From Alphaproteobacteria bacterium (GTDB lineage Bacteria > Pseudomonadota > Alphaproteobacteria > SHVV01), in the NCBI GenBank assembly GCA_016869275.1, contig VGEO01000005.1, positions 1 through 64,000 on the forward strand: a stretch of DNA of 64,000 bases, read 5' to 3'. Position numbers and translations under genes: made by a program. Under the pieces are notes generated by a model. The model was not told the DNA's origin, ran no database searches, and was given only the letters and a program-made list of their open reading frames with translations. Every line of letters starts with the position of its first letter. Within the stretch, counting starts at the first letter, position 1. Shown here one piece after another: positions 38,686 to 47,846 of this stretch.

Positions 38686-39402
38686 TCAGTAGTACTGCCA
38701 GCAGTTGTACTGGTTGTAGTAGCAGTCGCCGGTGTGGATGACGGCGCGGCGCACCGCTTCCTGGGCCTGGGCGGTGGTCGCGTAGCGCGCCATCGCGGTC
38801 GGCGCGAGCGAGCCGTGCTCTTCCTCGACGTCCGAGGCGTGGACCGCGAATGACTGCATCGCCGCCTCGGAGAGGTCGTAGTGCTTGCGCAAGCCCTTCT
38901 CCAATTCGCCGAACACCAACGGGTTGATGCGCTCGGCCGCGAACGAGAGCGCCGACAGGCCCTCGACGAACGGCCGGTTGCGCATCACCACCTCGAACCA
39001 GTGTTTCAGGAGCCACGACTCCATCTTCAGGCCTTCCTTGGCGCGGCGCTTCTTGGTCCAGCCCAGCTCCCCGAGTGTGGTGTCGATCAGGCGCATGTGG
39101 CCGGCGGTTTTCGAGCTTTCGCCGTACTCCTCCTCGAGCATGTTCTCGAGGATGCCCTGGCGGAGGTCGTCGTCGGGGCACTTCGACCACAGCACGCCGA
39201 ACAGCTTGTTGGTCGGGTCGGCCCACGATGCGAACTGATGGAGCCAACCGGCGATCTGGTCCTTGGTCGCCTTGCCGCTCTTGACCGCCATCACGAACGG
39301 ATGACGGGTGCGGTCGCGCACCTTGTCGAACAGCGCTTTCTCGAGCTCGGCTACCAGCTGATCGTTGGAAACGGCCTTGGCTTTGACTTCGACGACGCCC
39401 AT
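38686..39402 (-). CDS. PqqC/TenA-fold (heme-oxygenase-like, putative diiron oxidase) protein, paralog 1
   Basis: HPFVMAVKSGKATKDQIAGWLHQFASWADPTNKLFGVLW, ILENMLEEEYGESSKTAGHMRLI, VHASDVEEEHGSL, terminal YYNQYNCWQYY. Confidence 0.8.
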   Translation of the reverse strand: MGVVEVKAKAVSNDQLVAELEKALFDKVRDRTRHPFVMAVKSGKATKDQIAGWLHQFASWADPTNKLFGVLWSKCPDDDLRQGILENMLEEEYGESSKTAGHMRLIDTTLGELGWTKKRRAKEGLKMESWLLKHWFEVVMRNRPFVEGLSALSFAAERINPLVFGELEKGLRKHYDLSEAAMQSFAVHASDVEEEHGSLAPTAMARYATTAQAQEAVRRAVIHTGDCYYNQYNCWQYY

Positions 39403-39454
39403 CGGGATCTCCTTGCCTATCGTTCCTGCGCTGCGGCCGGCGCGGACGCGGGAC

Positions 39455-40243
39455 TCAGTAATAATTCCAGACGTTGTACTGGTTGTAATAGACGTCGGCG
39501 GTGTGCGTCACCGCGAAGCGGACCCCGTCCTGCGCCTGCTTGGTGGTGGCGTAGCGGCGCATCGCGATCGGCCCCAAGGAACCGTGCTCTTCCTCGACAT
39601 GCGAGGCGTGCACCGAGACCGAACGCAGGCCGTCCTCGGTCAGCCGGTAGTGTTTGCGCAGGCCCTTCTCCAGAAGCGCGAACACGAACGGGTTCATGCG
39701 CTCGGCGGTGAACGAGGTCGCCGCCAGCGACTCGACGATCGGGCGGTTCCTGATCACGACCTCGATCCAGTGCTTCTGCAGGCACGACTCGGGCTTGATC
39801 TCGTCGGCTTCCTGTTTCTTCTTGCTCCAGCCCAGTTCCACGAGCGTCTTGTCGATCAGCCGCATGTGGCCCGCGGTCTTCGAGAACTCGCCATACTCTT
39901 CTTCGAGCATGTTTTCGAGGATGCCCTGGCGCAGGTCATCGTCCGGGCAGCGCGCCCACATCACCCCGAACAGCTTGTTCGAGGGGTCGGCCCACAGCGC
40001 GAATTGATGCAGCCAGCCGGCGATTTGGTTATTGGTCGCCTTGCCGGCCAGGACCGCCTGCACGAACGGGTGCTTGGTACGGTCGCGCGCCTTCTGGTGG
40101 ATGATCGCGTCGAGTTCCTGGGTCAGTTCCTCGGTGCTGACGGCACCGACCGCGCGGACGATCGTTGGGGCATTGCGCGCCGGCGCGGTCCGTTTCGCGC
40201 TTTTCTTACTGGGGGCTTTCTTCTTCGCCGCTTTCTTGGCCAT
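39455..40243 (-). CDS. PqqC/TenA-fold (heme-oxygenase-like, putative diiron oxidase) protein, paralog 2, Lys/Ala-rich N-terminus
   Basis: MAKKAAKKKAPSKKSAKR..., HPFVQAVLAGKATNNQIAGWLHQF, ILENMLEEEYGEFSKTAGHMRLI, VHASHVEEEHGSL, terminal YYNQYNVWNYY. Confidence 0.8.
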   Translation of the reverse strand: MAKKAAKKKAPSKKSAKRTAPARNAPTIVRAVGAVSTEELTQELDAIIHQKARDRTKHPFVQAVLAGKATNNQIAGWLHQFALWADPSNKLFGVMWARCPDDDLRQGILENMLEEEYGEFSKTAGHMRLIDKTLVELGWSKKKQEADEIKPESCLQKHWIEVVIRNRPIVESLAATSFTAERMNPFVFALLEKGLRKHYRLTEDGLRSVSVHASHVEEEHGSLGPIAMRRYATTKQAQDGVRFAVTHTADVYYNQYNVWNYY

Positions 40244-40276
40244 CGCCGTGCTCCGTTTTCTTGCGGTCGTCTCGGC

Positions 40277-40999
40277 TCAGTAATATTGCCAGACGTTGTA
40301 CTGCTGATAGTACATCTCGGCGGTGTGCTTGACCGAGAAGCGGATGCGCTCCTGATCGTAGGCCGAGACGCCGTAGCGCTGGATCGCCATCGGCCCCAGG
40401 CTCGCGTGCTCTTCTTCGACGTCGGACGCGTGCACGGCGACCGACTGCAGCGCCGTTTCGCTCAACTTGTAGTGCTTGCGCAGGCCCTTCTCGATCTTGG
40501 CGAACACTTTTTGGTTCATGCGCTCGGCGGTGAACGAGGTGGCGCAGATCGCCTCGACGAACGGCCGCCGGGTCATGATGCACTCGAACCAGTGATGCAG
40601 CGCCCACGACTCGTAGCGCTTGGGATCGTTGGCGCGGCGCTTCTTGTCCCAGCCGATCGCATCGAGGGTGCGGTTGATCAATTCGACGTGGCCGGCGATC
40701 CCCGACTGGTAGCCGTGCTCTTCCTCGCGCATGTTTTCGAGGATGCCTTCGCGGATGTCGTCGTCGGGGCAGTTCGCCCACATCTCGCCCAGATACTTGT
40801 TGCAAGGGTCGGCCCAGGACGCGAATTGGTGGATCCAGCCGGCGAACTGGTCGAGCGTGGCGGTGCCGTTTTCGACTGCCAGAACAAAGGGATGGTAGAT
40901 GCGGTTGCGCTCAGGCGCATCGACGATGTCTTCCAATTCTTTGATGAAAACGTCGTAGGGAAGGGCCTTGCGATCCTCGATCTTTTCGGCGACGGCCAT
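40277..40999 (-). CDS. PqqC/TenA-fold (heme-oxygenase-like, putative diiron oxidase) protein, paralog 3
   Basis: HPFVLAVENGTATLDQFAGWIHQFASWADPCNKYLGEMW, ILENMREEEHGYQSGIAGHVELI, VHASDVEEEHASL, terminal YYQQYNVWQYY; ATG at 40999. Confidence 0.8.
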   Translation of the reverse strand: MAVAEKIEDRKALPYDVFIKELEDIVDAPERNRIYHPFVLAVENGTATLDQFAGWIHQFASWADPCNKYLGEMWANCPDDDIREGILENMREEEHGYQSGIAGHVELINRTLDAIGWDKKRRANDPKRYESWALHHWFECIMTRRPFVEAICATSFTAERMNQKVFAKIEKGLRKHYKLSETALQSVAVHASDVEEEHASLGPMAIQRYGVSAYDQERIRFSVKHTAEMYYQQYNVWQYY

Positions 41000-41194
41000 C
41001 GGGCAACTCCTGAGCAATGGGATCGGCCATCCTAGGGCTTCGGGTCGGGCCCCGACAAGTCCGGCGAATAGCCCTAAGTCGGCCACCGGTAAGGGGCAAA
41101 TTCTGCCGCGTTAACCGAAACTTTCCGAATGCGGGGCGATAACCGGGGCGTGCCGAAGGTCTTTTTCTCCGAGCTTTGAGGGGTAACGAGGGGA

Positions 41195-42073
41195 ATGCTG
41201 AACAAATCGACGTCTCCGACCATGAGCGGCGCCGAAAAGGCGGCCGTGGTCATGCTGGCGCTCAACAACGGGCAGTCCGTCAACCTGCTCGCGCGCATGA
41301 AGGAAACCGAAATCCAGGAAATTTCCGCCGCGATGGCAAAGATCGGCGTGATGAAGTCGGCCGCCGTCGAAAATGTCCTGGGCGAGTTCGTGAGCCGCTC
41401 GCCGTTGGCCGGCCAAGACGAGCCGGCGCCCGCGCCGGGAGCCGCGCTGCCGCAATTGCTGGCAGGGATCGAAGACGAACGCTTGGCTGCGTATCTCGAA
41501 AGCGAGTATCCGCAGACGATCGCCGTCGTGCTCTCGCAGCTGCCGCGCTCGCGCTCGGCGCGCCTGATCCAGCTCTTGCCGACCGAGGTCAGCGCCGACG
41601 TCATGAGCCGCATGCTGACGATGGGCGAGGTCAAGCCGGTGGTGATCGCTTCGGTCGAAAAGGCGCTCAAAGCCGAACTCGAGCGCGGGTTGCCCAAGCG
41701 CCGGCGCGGAACCATGGCGCCGGTCGCCCCGACGGCGGCGCCGGAAACCGCGACCCTGCGGCCCAAATCCGCGACCGCCATGATCACCTTCAACGACCTC
41801 TCGAAGCTCGACGATCCCAGCGTCCGCACCCTGATCGGGGCGGTCGACCGCGCCATGCTGGCACTCGCGCTCAAGGGCGCGTCGGACAGCCTTCGCGATC
41901 GCGTCGCCCTCGGCATGACGCCGCGTGCGGCGCAGATTTTGCGCAGCGCGATCGATAGTTTGGGACCGGTCCGCTTGCGCGACGTCGATGTCGCCCAGGC
42001 CGCGATCGTCGCGACCGCGAGCCGGCTCGCGGCCTCGGGTGCGATCGCTTTCGCCCGGATCGCGCGCAACTAA
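41195..42073 (+). CDS. FliG-like flagellar motor switch protein, outside any flagellar cluster
   Basis: MSGAEKAAVVMLALNNGQSVNLLARMKETEIQEISAAMAKIG; LAAYLESEYPQTIAVVLSQLPRSRSARLIQLLP; ITFNDLSKLDDPSVRTLI...LALALKGASDSLRDRVALGMTPRAAQILRSAIDSLGPVRLRDVDVAQ: N, M and C FliG segments. Confidence 0.85.
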   Translation: MLNKSTSPTMSGAEKAAVVMLALNNGQSVNLLARMKETEIQEISAAMAKIGVMKSAAVENVLGEFVSRSPLAGQDEPAPAPGAALPQLLAGIEDERLAAYLESEYPQTIAVVLSQLPRSRSARLIQLLPTEVSADVMSRMLTMGEVKPVVIASVEKALKAELERGLPKRRRGTMAPVAPTAAPETATLRPKSATAMITFNDLSKLDDPSVRTLIGAVDRAMLALALKGASDSLRDRVALGMTPRAAQILRSAIDSLGPVRLRDVDVAQAAIVATASRLAASGAIAFARIARN

Positions 42074-42188
42074 CCGCTCAACGCTCGCGCAACCCCCGTG
42101 TGGGTCGGCCCGCGCGGGGGTTTCGTCGTTCGAGGGGTGTGGCGCCGAGCCGCGCCCGCGGGTACAAACGCAACCGCGGGGGCGGCAG

Positions 42189-44261
42189 TTGAAACACATC
42201 GGCGTCGATATCGGCGGAACGTTCACGGACCTCGTCCTTTGGGACGATACCAGCGACGCGATCTGGGTCCACAAGCTCCCCTCGACCCCACACGATCCGG
42301 CCGAGGCGGCCGTCGCCGGCATCGCCGACCTGTGCCGCCTGGCGGCGACCGACCCGGCCAATATCGACCACGTTTTCCACGGCACCACCGTCGCCACCAA
42401 CATCCTGATCGAGCGTTCGGGCGCGAGCGTCGGCCTGATCACGACCAAGGGGTTTCGCGACATCCTCTACATCGGGCGCAAGAAACGGCCGCTCAATTTC
42501 TCGAACTACCAGGACGTGCCGTGGCAGAGCTACCCGATCGTGAAACGCCGATACCGGCTGCCGGTGACCGAGCGCGTGGTCGCGCCCAAGGGCGAGGTCG
42601 CGGTCGCGCTCAACGAAAAAGAGGCGATCACCGCGATCCGAAAGCTGAAAGCGGCCGGGGTCGAGGCGGTCGCGGTCTGCTTTCTGTTTTCGTTCTTGAA
42701 CCCGCGCCACGAGAAGCGGGTGAAGACACTGCTCAAGAAAGAGTTCAACGACGCGTTCGTTTCGATCAGCCACGAAGTGGTGCCGCTCTATCGCGAATAC
42801 GAGCGCTTTGCGACCACGTGCCTCAACGCTTACGTCGGCCCCAAGACAGCGCGCTATATCGACCGTTTCGCCGAGGCGCTCGGCACGATCGGGATCCGAT
42901 CCGAGCTGCGCCTGATGACATCTGCGGGCGGCGTCGTCACCGCCGACGGCGCCAAGGCGTTGCCGGCCGCGCTCCTGCTGTCGGGGCCGGCGGCCGGGTT
43001 GATTTCTGGGATCGCGTCGGGCGATTCGGCGGCGAGCCCGAGCGTGATTACCCTCGACGTCGGCGGCACCTCGGCCGACATCGGCGTCGCACCGAACGGC
43101 GAGCTCCGCGAGAAGCACCTGCTCGACACCCGCATTCGCGACTACGACGCCATGCTGCCGATGGCCGACATCGACACCATCGGCGCCGGCGGCGGCTCGA
43201 TCGCCTATGTCGACGCCGGCGGCATGTTCCGCGTCGGCCCGCGCAGCGCCGGCGCGGTCCCCGGGCCCGCCTGCTACGGCCGCGGCGGCACCGAGCCGAC
43301 GGTCACCGATGCGCTGGTGACGGCCCGCTGGCTGCGCGCCGAGGGCTTCCGCCACAAAGGACTCGCGATCGATCGCGAGCGCGGACGGCAGGCGATCGCG
43401 GATACAGTCGCGCAGCGGTTGGGACTGGGGGTCGAAGAAGCCGCGCTCGGGATCTTGCGGATCGTCGTCCACAACATGGTCGATGCCATCGCACTCAACT
43501 CGATCCGCAAGGGCTTCGATCCGCGCGACTTCACGCTCGTCGCGCTGGGCGGCGCCGGGCCGGTGTTCACGGTGCCGATCGCGCGCGAGCTCGCGATCCC
43601 CAAGATCATCGTGCCGCCGCACCCCGGCGTCGGCGCGGCGATGGGGCTCCTCTGCAGCGACGTTCGCTACACCTATCAGGCGACGCTCTGGGAGACGCTC
43701 GACGACCCGCGCCCGACACGGATCGCTCGCGCCTATGCCGCGCTCGAAGCCCAAGCCCGCGCCCGGCTCGAGGCCGACGGCTTCGCCGCGGACCGGATCG
43801 CGCTCGACCGCCGCGCCAATTGCCGGTACGTCGGCCAGGGCTACGAGCTCACGGTCGACGCCCCGGCCGGCGCCATCGACCCAGCATGGGTCGCGACCGT
43901 GGTCGAGCGCTTCCACCGGCTGCACGAGCGCACCTATCGGCGCCGCTTCGCCGACAAGAGCGTCCAGATCGTGAACGTCGGTACGGTCGGCCGCGCGGCA
44001 CGCGCGCGCGCGTTCGTGCCGCGCTCCGCGGCGAGCGAAGCGGGGGCGGCGACCGCGCTCGTGGCGACCGGCGAAGCGTTGTTCGCGACGGCGACCGGCT
44101 ACGAGCGGGCGAGCGCCTCCTATTACGATCGGCGCGGCCTGACCGTCGGTGATGTCGTCGCCGGTCCGGCGGTGATCGAACAGCTCGACGCCACCACCGT
44201 GCTGCCGCCCGGGTCGCGGGCCGAAGTCGATCCGATCGGAAACCTGATCGTGTATCCTTAG
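42189..44261 (+). CDS. hydantoinase/oxoprolinase subunit A (HyuA)
   Basis: KHIGVDIGGTFTDLVLWDD...HGTTVATNILIERSGASVGLITTKGFRDIL; TTG start at 42189. Confidence 0.93.
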   Translation: MKHIGVDIGGTFTDLVLWDDTSDAIWVHKLPSTPHDPAEAAVAGIADLCRLAATDPANIDHVFHGTTVATNILIERSGASVGLITTKGFRDILYIGRKKRPLNFSNYQDVPWQSYPIVKRRYRLPVTERVVAPKGEVAVALNEKEAITAIRKLKAAGVEAVAVCFLFSFLNPRHEKRVKTLLKKEFNDAFVSISHEVVPLYREYERFATTCLNAYVGPKTARYIDRFAEALGTIGIRSELRLMTSAGGVVTADGAKALPAALLLSGPAAGLISGIASGDSAASPSVITLDVGGTSADIGVAPNGELREKHLLDTRIRDYDAMLPMADIDTIGAGGGSIAYVDAGGMFRVGPRSAGAVPGPACYGRGGTEPTVTDALVTARWLRAEGFRHKGLAIDRERGRQAIADTVAQRLGLGVEEAALGILRIVVHNMVDAIALNSIRKGFDPRDFTLVALGGAGPVFTVPIARELAIPKIIVPPHPGVGAAMGLLCSDVRYTYQATLWETLDDPRPTRIARAYAALEAQARARLEADGFAADRIALDRRANCRYVGQGYELTVDAPAGAIDPAWVATVVERFHRLHERTYRRRFADKSVQIVNVGTVGRAARARAFVPRSAASEAGAATALVATGEALFATATGYERASASYYDRRGLTVGDVVAGPAVIEQLDATTVLPPGSRAEVDPIGNLIVYP

Positions 44262-44274
44262 AGGCGTAACGCCA

Positions 44275-46137
44275 ATGGCCCGTCCCACCGCTACCGCCCG
44301 CTCCGGCGCCTCGCTCGCCCAAATCGCCGCGACCCGCCGCTTCACCAAGGTCAACGTCGACCCGGTGACGCTGCAGGTCTTGGGCGGTGCGTTCCGCGCC
44401 GTCGCCGGCCAGATGGCCGAGCTTCTGATCCGCATGGCCTATTCCAACATCATGCGCGAGAGCCAGGACATCGGTGCCGGCATCCTCGACACCGCCGGGC
44501 GTCAGATTTGCGAGAGCGATTCGACCCCGATGCATTGCGGCTCGCTTCCCGCCTACGTCCGCGGCGTCGATCGCAAGCTCGCCGGCACCTACCGGCCGGG
44601 CGACGTCATCCTCCACAACCACCCCTATCACGGCGCCTCGCACAGCCCCGACTATGGCGTGTTGATCCCGATCTTTCACAAGGGTGAGCATGTCGGGTTC
44701 GCCGGCTGCACCGGCCACATCCTCGACATCGGCGCCGCGCATCCCGGCTTCTCGGTCGACGTCCCCGATCTCTACGCCGAGGGCAACATCATCGACGCGG
44801 CCAAGATCTACGACGCCGGCAAGCGCAACGATCCGTTGTGGGCGCACATCATGGATAACGTGCGCACGCCCGATGCCAACGCCGGCGACCTCGAGGCCTT
44901 GATTGCGTGCTGCCGGTTCGGCGAAGAAAAGTACGGCGCGCTGCTCGAGCGCTACGGCCTCGACGTGGTGATGAGCGCGGCCGAGATGTGGATGGACTAC
45001 GCCGAGACCCGGCTGCGCCAAGAGATCGCGCGGGTTCGGTCGGGCCGCTACCGCGCGCCCGACGGCTGGCTCGAGGATGACGGCAAGAACTGGAACGTTC
45101 CGCTCAAGATCGCGACCAGCGTCACGGTCGACGGCAGTGACGTCACGATCGACCTGACCGGCTCGAATGCCGAGGTCGAGACCGGGTTCAACGTGCCGTT
45201 CGAAGGCAGCGTCCTGCCGACCGCCAACTTCGCCATCCGCACGCTGTTCCTGGACGAAGCGACCACACCCGATCCGGTGCCGCAGAACGACGGCATCTTC
45301 CGCCCGATCCACGTGATCGCGCCCGAAGGCACCATCTACAATCCGCGCTTCCCGCGCGGCTGCGAGGCGCGCTTCGTCCAGATCAACCGCATTCCCGACC
45401 AGGTGCTGCAGGCGTTCGCGCAAGCGTTGCCCGAGCGCGTCACCGCCGGCAACTCGGCCAACGTCAGCGCCATGGTCTATAGCGGCTTCGGCGCGGCGGC
45501 CCGGGCCTATTGGGTGGTGATCGAGGTCAACGAAGGCTCCTACGGCGGTCGCTTCGGCAAGGACGGGATCGACGCCATCGACAATCTGATGGCCAACACG
45601 CGCAATACGCCGATCGAGGAAAGCGAGCTTCGGGTGCCGATCCGGTGCGAGCGCTACGAGCTTCGCGACGAAGCGCCAGCGGCCGGCCGCTGGCGCGGCG
45701 GTATCGGCAGCGTCAAGCGCTGGCGATTCTTGAGCAATGCCGCGGTCAACTCGACCGGCGATCACCGTTCGGTCGATCCGCCGCGTGGGCTGTTTGGCGG
45801 CGCCGATGGCACGCCCGGACGCATCACCCGCAACCCCGGCACCAAGCGCGCGCAAAAGCTTCCCGCCAAAGTCTCGGATTTACGCATCGAGAAAGGCGAC
45901 ACGATCGAGATCGTGACGGTGTCGGCGGCCGGTTACGGCGACCCGTTCGCGCGCGATCCGGAGGCGGTCGCCGAGGACGTGCGCGAGGGACTGGTCTCGG
46001 CCGCCGCCGCCCGCCGCGACTACGGCGTCGCACTCACGGGGGCCGCGGCGGCGGTCGATGCGGCCGCGACCGCGCGGCTCCGCGTTAAGAAACGCCCCGC
46101 CGCGCGGGCAACCGAACGACGGAGACAACAGGGATGA
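44275..46137 (+). CDS. hydantoinase/oxoprolinase subunit B (HyuB)
   Basis: VDPVTLQVLGGAFRAVAGQMAELLIRMAYSNIMRESQDIGAGILD...NHPYHGASHSPDYGVLIPIF. Confidence 0.94.
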   Translation: MARPTATARSGASLAQIAATRRFTKVNVDPVTLQVLGGAFRAVAGQMAELLIRMAYSNIMRESQDIGAGILDTAGRQICESDSTPMHCGSLPAYVRGVDRKLAGTYRPGDVILHNHPYHGASHSPDYGVLIPIFHKGEHVGFAGCTGHILDIGAAHPGFSVDVPDLYAEGNIIDAAKIYDAGKRNDPLWAHIMDNVRTPDANAGDLEALIACCRFGEEKYGALLERYGLDVVMSAAEMWMDYAETRLRQEIARVRSGRYRAPDGWLEDDGKNWNVPLKIATSVTVDGSDVTIDLTGSNAEVETGFNVPFEGSVLPTANFAIRTLFLDEATTPDPVPQNDGIFRPIHVIAPEGTIYNPRFPRGCEARFVQINRIPDQVLQAFAQALPERVTAGNSANVSAMVYSGFGAAARAYWVVIEVNEGSYGGRFGKDGIDAIDNLMANTRNTPIEESELRVPIRCERYELRDEAPAAGRWRGGIGSVKRWRFLSNAAVNSTGDHRSVDPPRGLFGGADGTPGRITRNPGTKRAQKLPAKVSDLRIEKGDTIEIVTVSAAGYGDPFARDPEAVAEDVREGLVSAAAARRDYGVALTGAAAAVDAAATARLRVKKRPAARATERRRQQG

Positions 46138-47015
46138 AGCGCCGTGCGAGTTCGACCGGGATCGATCACATCGGCATCGTCGGTCGCAAGCTGGACGGTC
46201 TCGAACGGGCGTTTCGGCACCTCGGCTTCAACGTGGCGCCGCGCTGCGCGCTTCTGAAGCCGGCGGCCGGTGGCGGCTTCGAACCGATGGACCAGGTCAA
46301 CCACCACGTCATTCTCGGCAATGGCTATATCGAGTTGACGGCGATGACCAAGACCTCGGCTCGTCACCATTTGGCGCCGCTGATCGCGCGCTACGCCGGG
46401 CTCCATATCGTCGCGTTGACGACCGATTTGGCCGAAGCCAGCGCCGCCGAGCTGCATCGCAACGGAATCGAGGTGCCGGCGCCGGCCGGTGCCGCGCGCG
46501 ACGTTCGCTACCCGGGCGCGAGCGGGACCGCCCAGTTCCGCTGGTTCAAGCTCCCCGACGAAGTCGCCGGCGAGGGCCTGTTCTGCTACGTCGAACACCT
46601 GACGCGCGAACTCGTGGTGCGGCCCGAGCTCGCGACGCATGCGAACGGCGCCCGCGACCTGACCCACATCACGATGTGCGTGGCGCGGCCGCGCGCCGTC
46701 ATCAAACGCTACATGCAGATTTTCGGCGTTCCGGCACGGCAGGGGAAGGTCGGCTATTGGTTCGATCTCGCGATCGGCAAGCTCCGCGTCGTCGACCGCG
46801 CGCAACTGAAGACGCTCTATCCTGGCGTCGAGCCGCCTTACATGCCGTGGCTCGCGGGGTTCACGGTGAGCGTCCCGAGCCTCGCCGAGACCGCCGCCTG
46901 TCTCAAGGAACAGGGCGTTCGTGCCCACGGCAAGGGACGCAAGCGGTTGTGGGTTCACCCCGATGACGCCGGCGGCGCGATCGTGAGCTTCGTCCGCTCG
47001 GCGACGGCAGCGTGA
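46134..47015 (+). CDS. VOC/glyoxalase-like domain protein
   Basis: IDHIGIVGRKLDGLERAFRHLGFNVAPRCALL...NHHVILGNGYIELTAM; overlaps hyuB-like stop by 4 nt. Confidence 0.85.
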   Translation: MKRRASSTGIDHIGIVGRKLDGLERAFRHLGFNVAPRCALLKPAAGGGFEPMDQVNHHVILGNGYIELTAMTKTSARHHLAPLIARYAGLHIVALTTDLAEASAAELHRNGIEVPAPAGAARDVRYPGASGTAQFRWFKLPDEVAGEGLFCYVEHLTRELVVRPELATHANGARDLTHITMCVARPRAVIKRYMQIFGVPARQGKVGYWFDLAIGKLRVVDRAQLKTLYPGVEPPYMPWLAGFTVSVPSLAETAACLKEQGVRAHGKGRKRLWVHPDDAGGAIVSFVRSATAA

Positions 47016-47054
47016 GCAGCCACCCGCCGGCCGCCAGGGATCGCCAAGCCGCGT

Positions 47055-47846
47055 TCAAACCGGCGACGGGATGAACCGGACCAGCGCGTCGGCGTAGAAC
47101 TCGGGCGCGCGCCACGCCAACTGGCCGCGGATGCCGCCGGCGATCTCGAGGCGGGCGCCGGGAACGTGAGCAGCAGCCCGATTGTCGATCGCGGCCAGGC
47201 TGTCGCCCTCGGCGTTGACGAACAGGGTCGGACACCGGATCTGGGCGACCGCGGGACCCAAGTCGTGCGCGAACACGGCCTCGAGCGCCCACAGCGAGCG
47301 CGGGTAGGCCTTCAAGAGATCGAGCGTTCCCCACTGCAGCAGATCGTCGGGCGCGTCCTCGCCCCAACTCTTGAGCCGTCCTTGCCACGCCTGGACGAGA
47401 TGCGCGCCGCCGCGGTCGAAGGCAGGAAGCGCGAGCCGGGCGGCGAAGGCGCGCCGCTGCTCGGCGTCGAGCAGCGGCAGGCCCGAGAACGCGAGGTGGC
47501 TGACCTGCGAGGGCGCCGCGGCCGCGATCTCGGCGGCGATGGCAGCGCCAGTGTGAACGCCGGCCGCGGCGAAGCGGCCGATCTCGAGCACGGCCAGGGC
47601 GGCCATGAGGCGGCGCGCGTATTCGTGGAGCGAAATCCGCTCGGCCGGCGCGTCCGATTCGCCGTAACCCGGCGTATCGAAGGCGATCGCGCGAAAATGG
47701 CGGCCCAAGAGCGGCAGCGCGCGCTCGAACTCGCGCGAGGAGAGCGGCGATTCATGGAACAACGCGAGCCACGGGCCGTGCGCGCCGGCCGAGCGATAGT
47801 GAACCTGGCCCCACGGCGTTTCGACATAACCGCGCTCGATGATCAT
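47055..47846 (-). CDS. alpha/beta fold hydrolase
   Basis: ETPWGQVHYRSAGAHGPWLALFHESPLSSREFERALPLLGRHFRAIAFDTPGYGESDAP. Confidence 0.9.
   Translation of the reverse strand: MIIERGYVETPWGQVHYRSAGAHGPWLALFHESPLSSREFERALPLLGRHFRAIAFDTPGYGESDAPAERISLHEYARRLMAALAVLEIGRFAAAGVHTGAAIAAEIAAAAPSQVSHLAFSGLPLLDAEQRRAFAARLALPAFDRGGAHLVQAWQGRLKSWGEDAPDDLLQWGTLDLLKAYPRSLWALEAVFAHDLGPAVAQIRCPTLFVNAEGDSLAAIDNRAAAHVPGARLEIAGGIRGQLAWRAPEFYADALVRFIPSPV

Noticed and set aside
38686-40999. Assignment of the three paralogs as pqqC of a PQQ biosynthesis operon
   Set aside because: No pqqA, B, D or E nearby, three copies, and a non-PqqC aromatic C-terminal tail
39365-41035. 556-aa plus-strand ORF opposite the three PqqC-like genes
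   Set aside because: Low-complexity antisense translation; its internal repeats merely mirror the three paralogs on the other strand
42078-44435. 785-aa minus-strand ORF opposite the hydantoinase A gene
   Set aside because: Shadow ORF from high GC3; the plus-strand product is a clear HyuA and the antisense product is Arg/Asp-rich with no domain
43849-45855. 668-aa minus-strand ORF opposite HyuB
   Set aside because: Antisense artefact; HyuB motifs are clear on the plus strand
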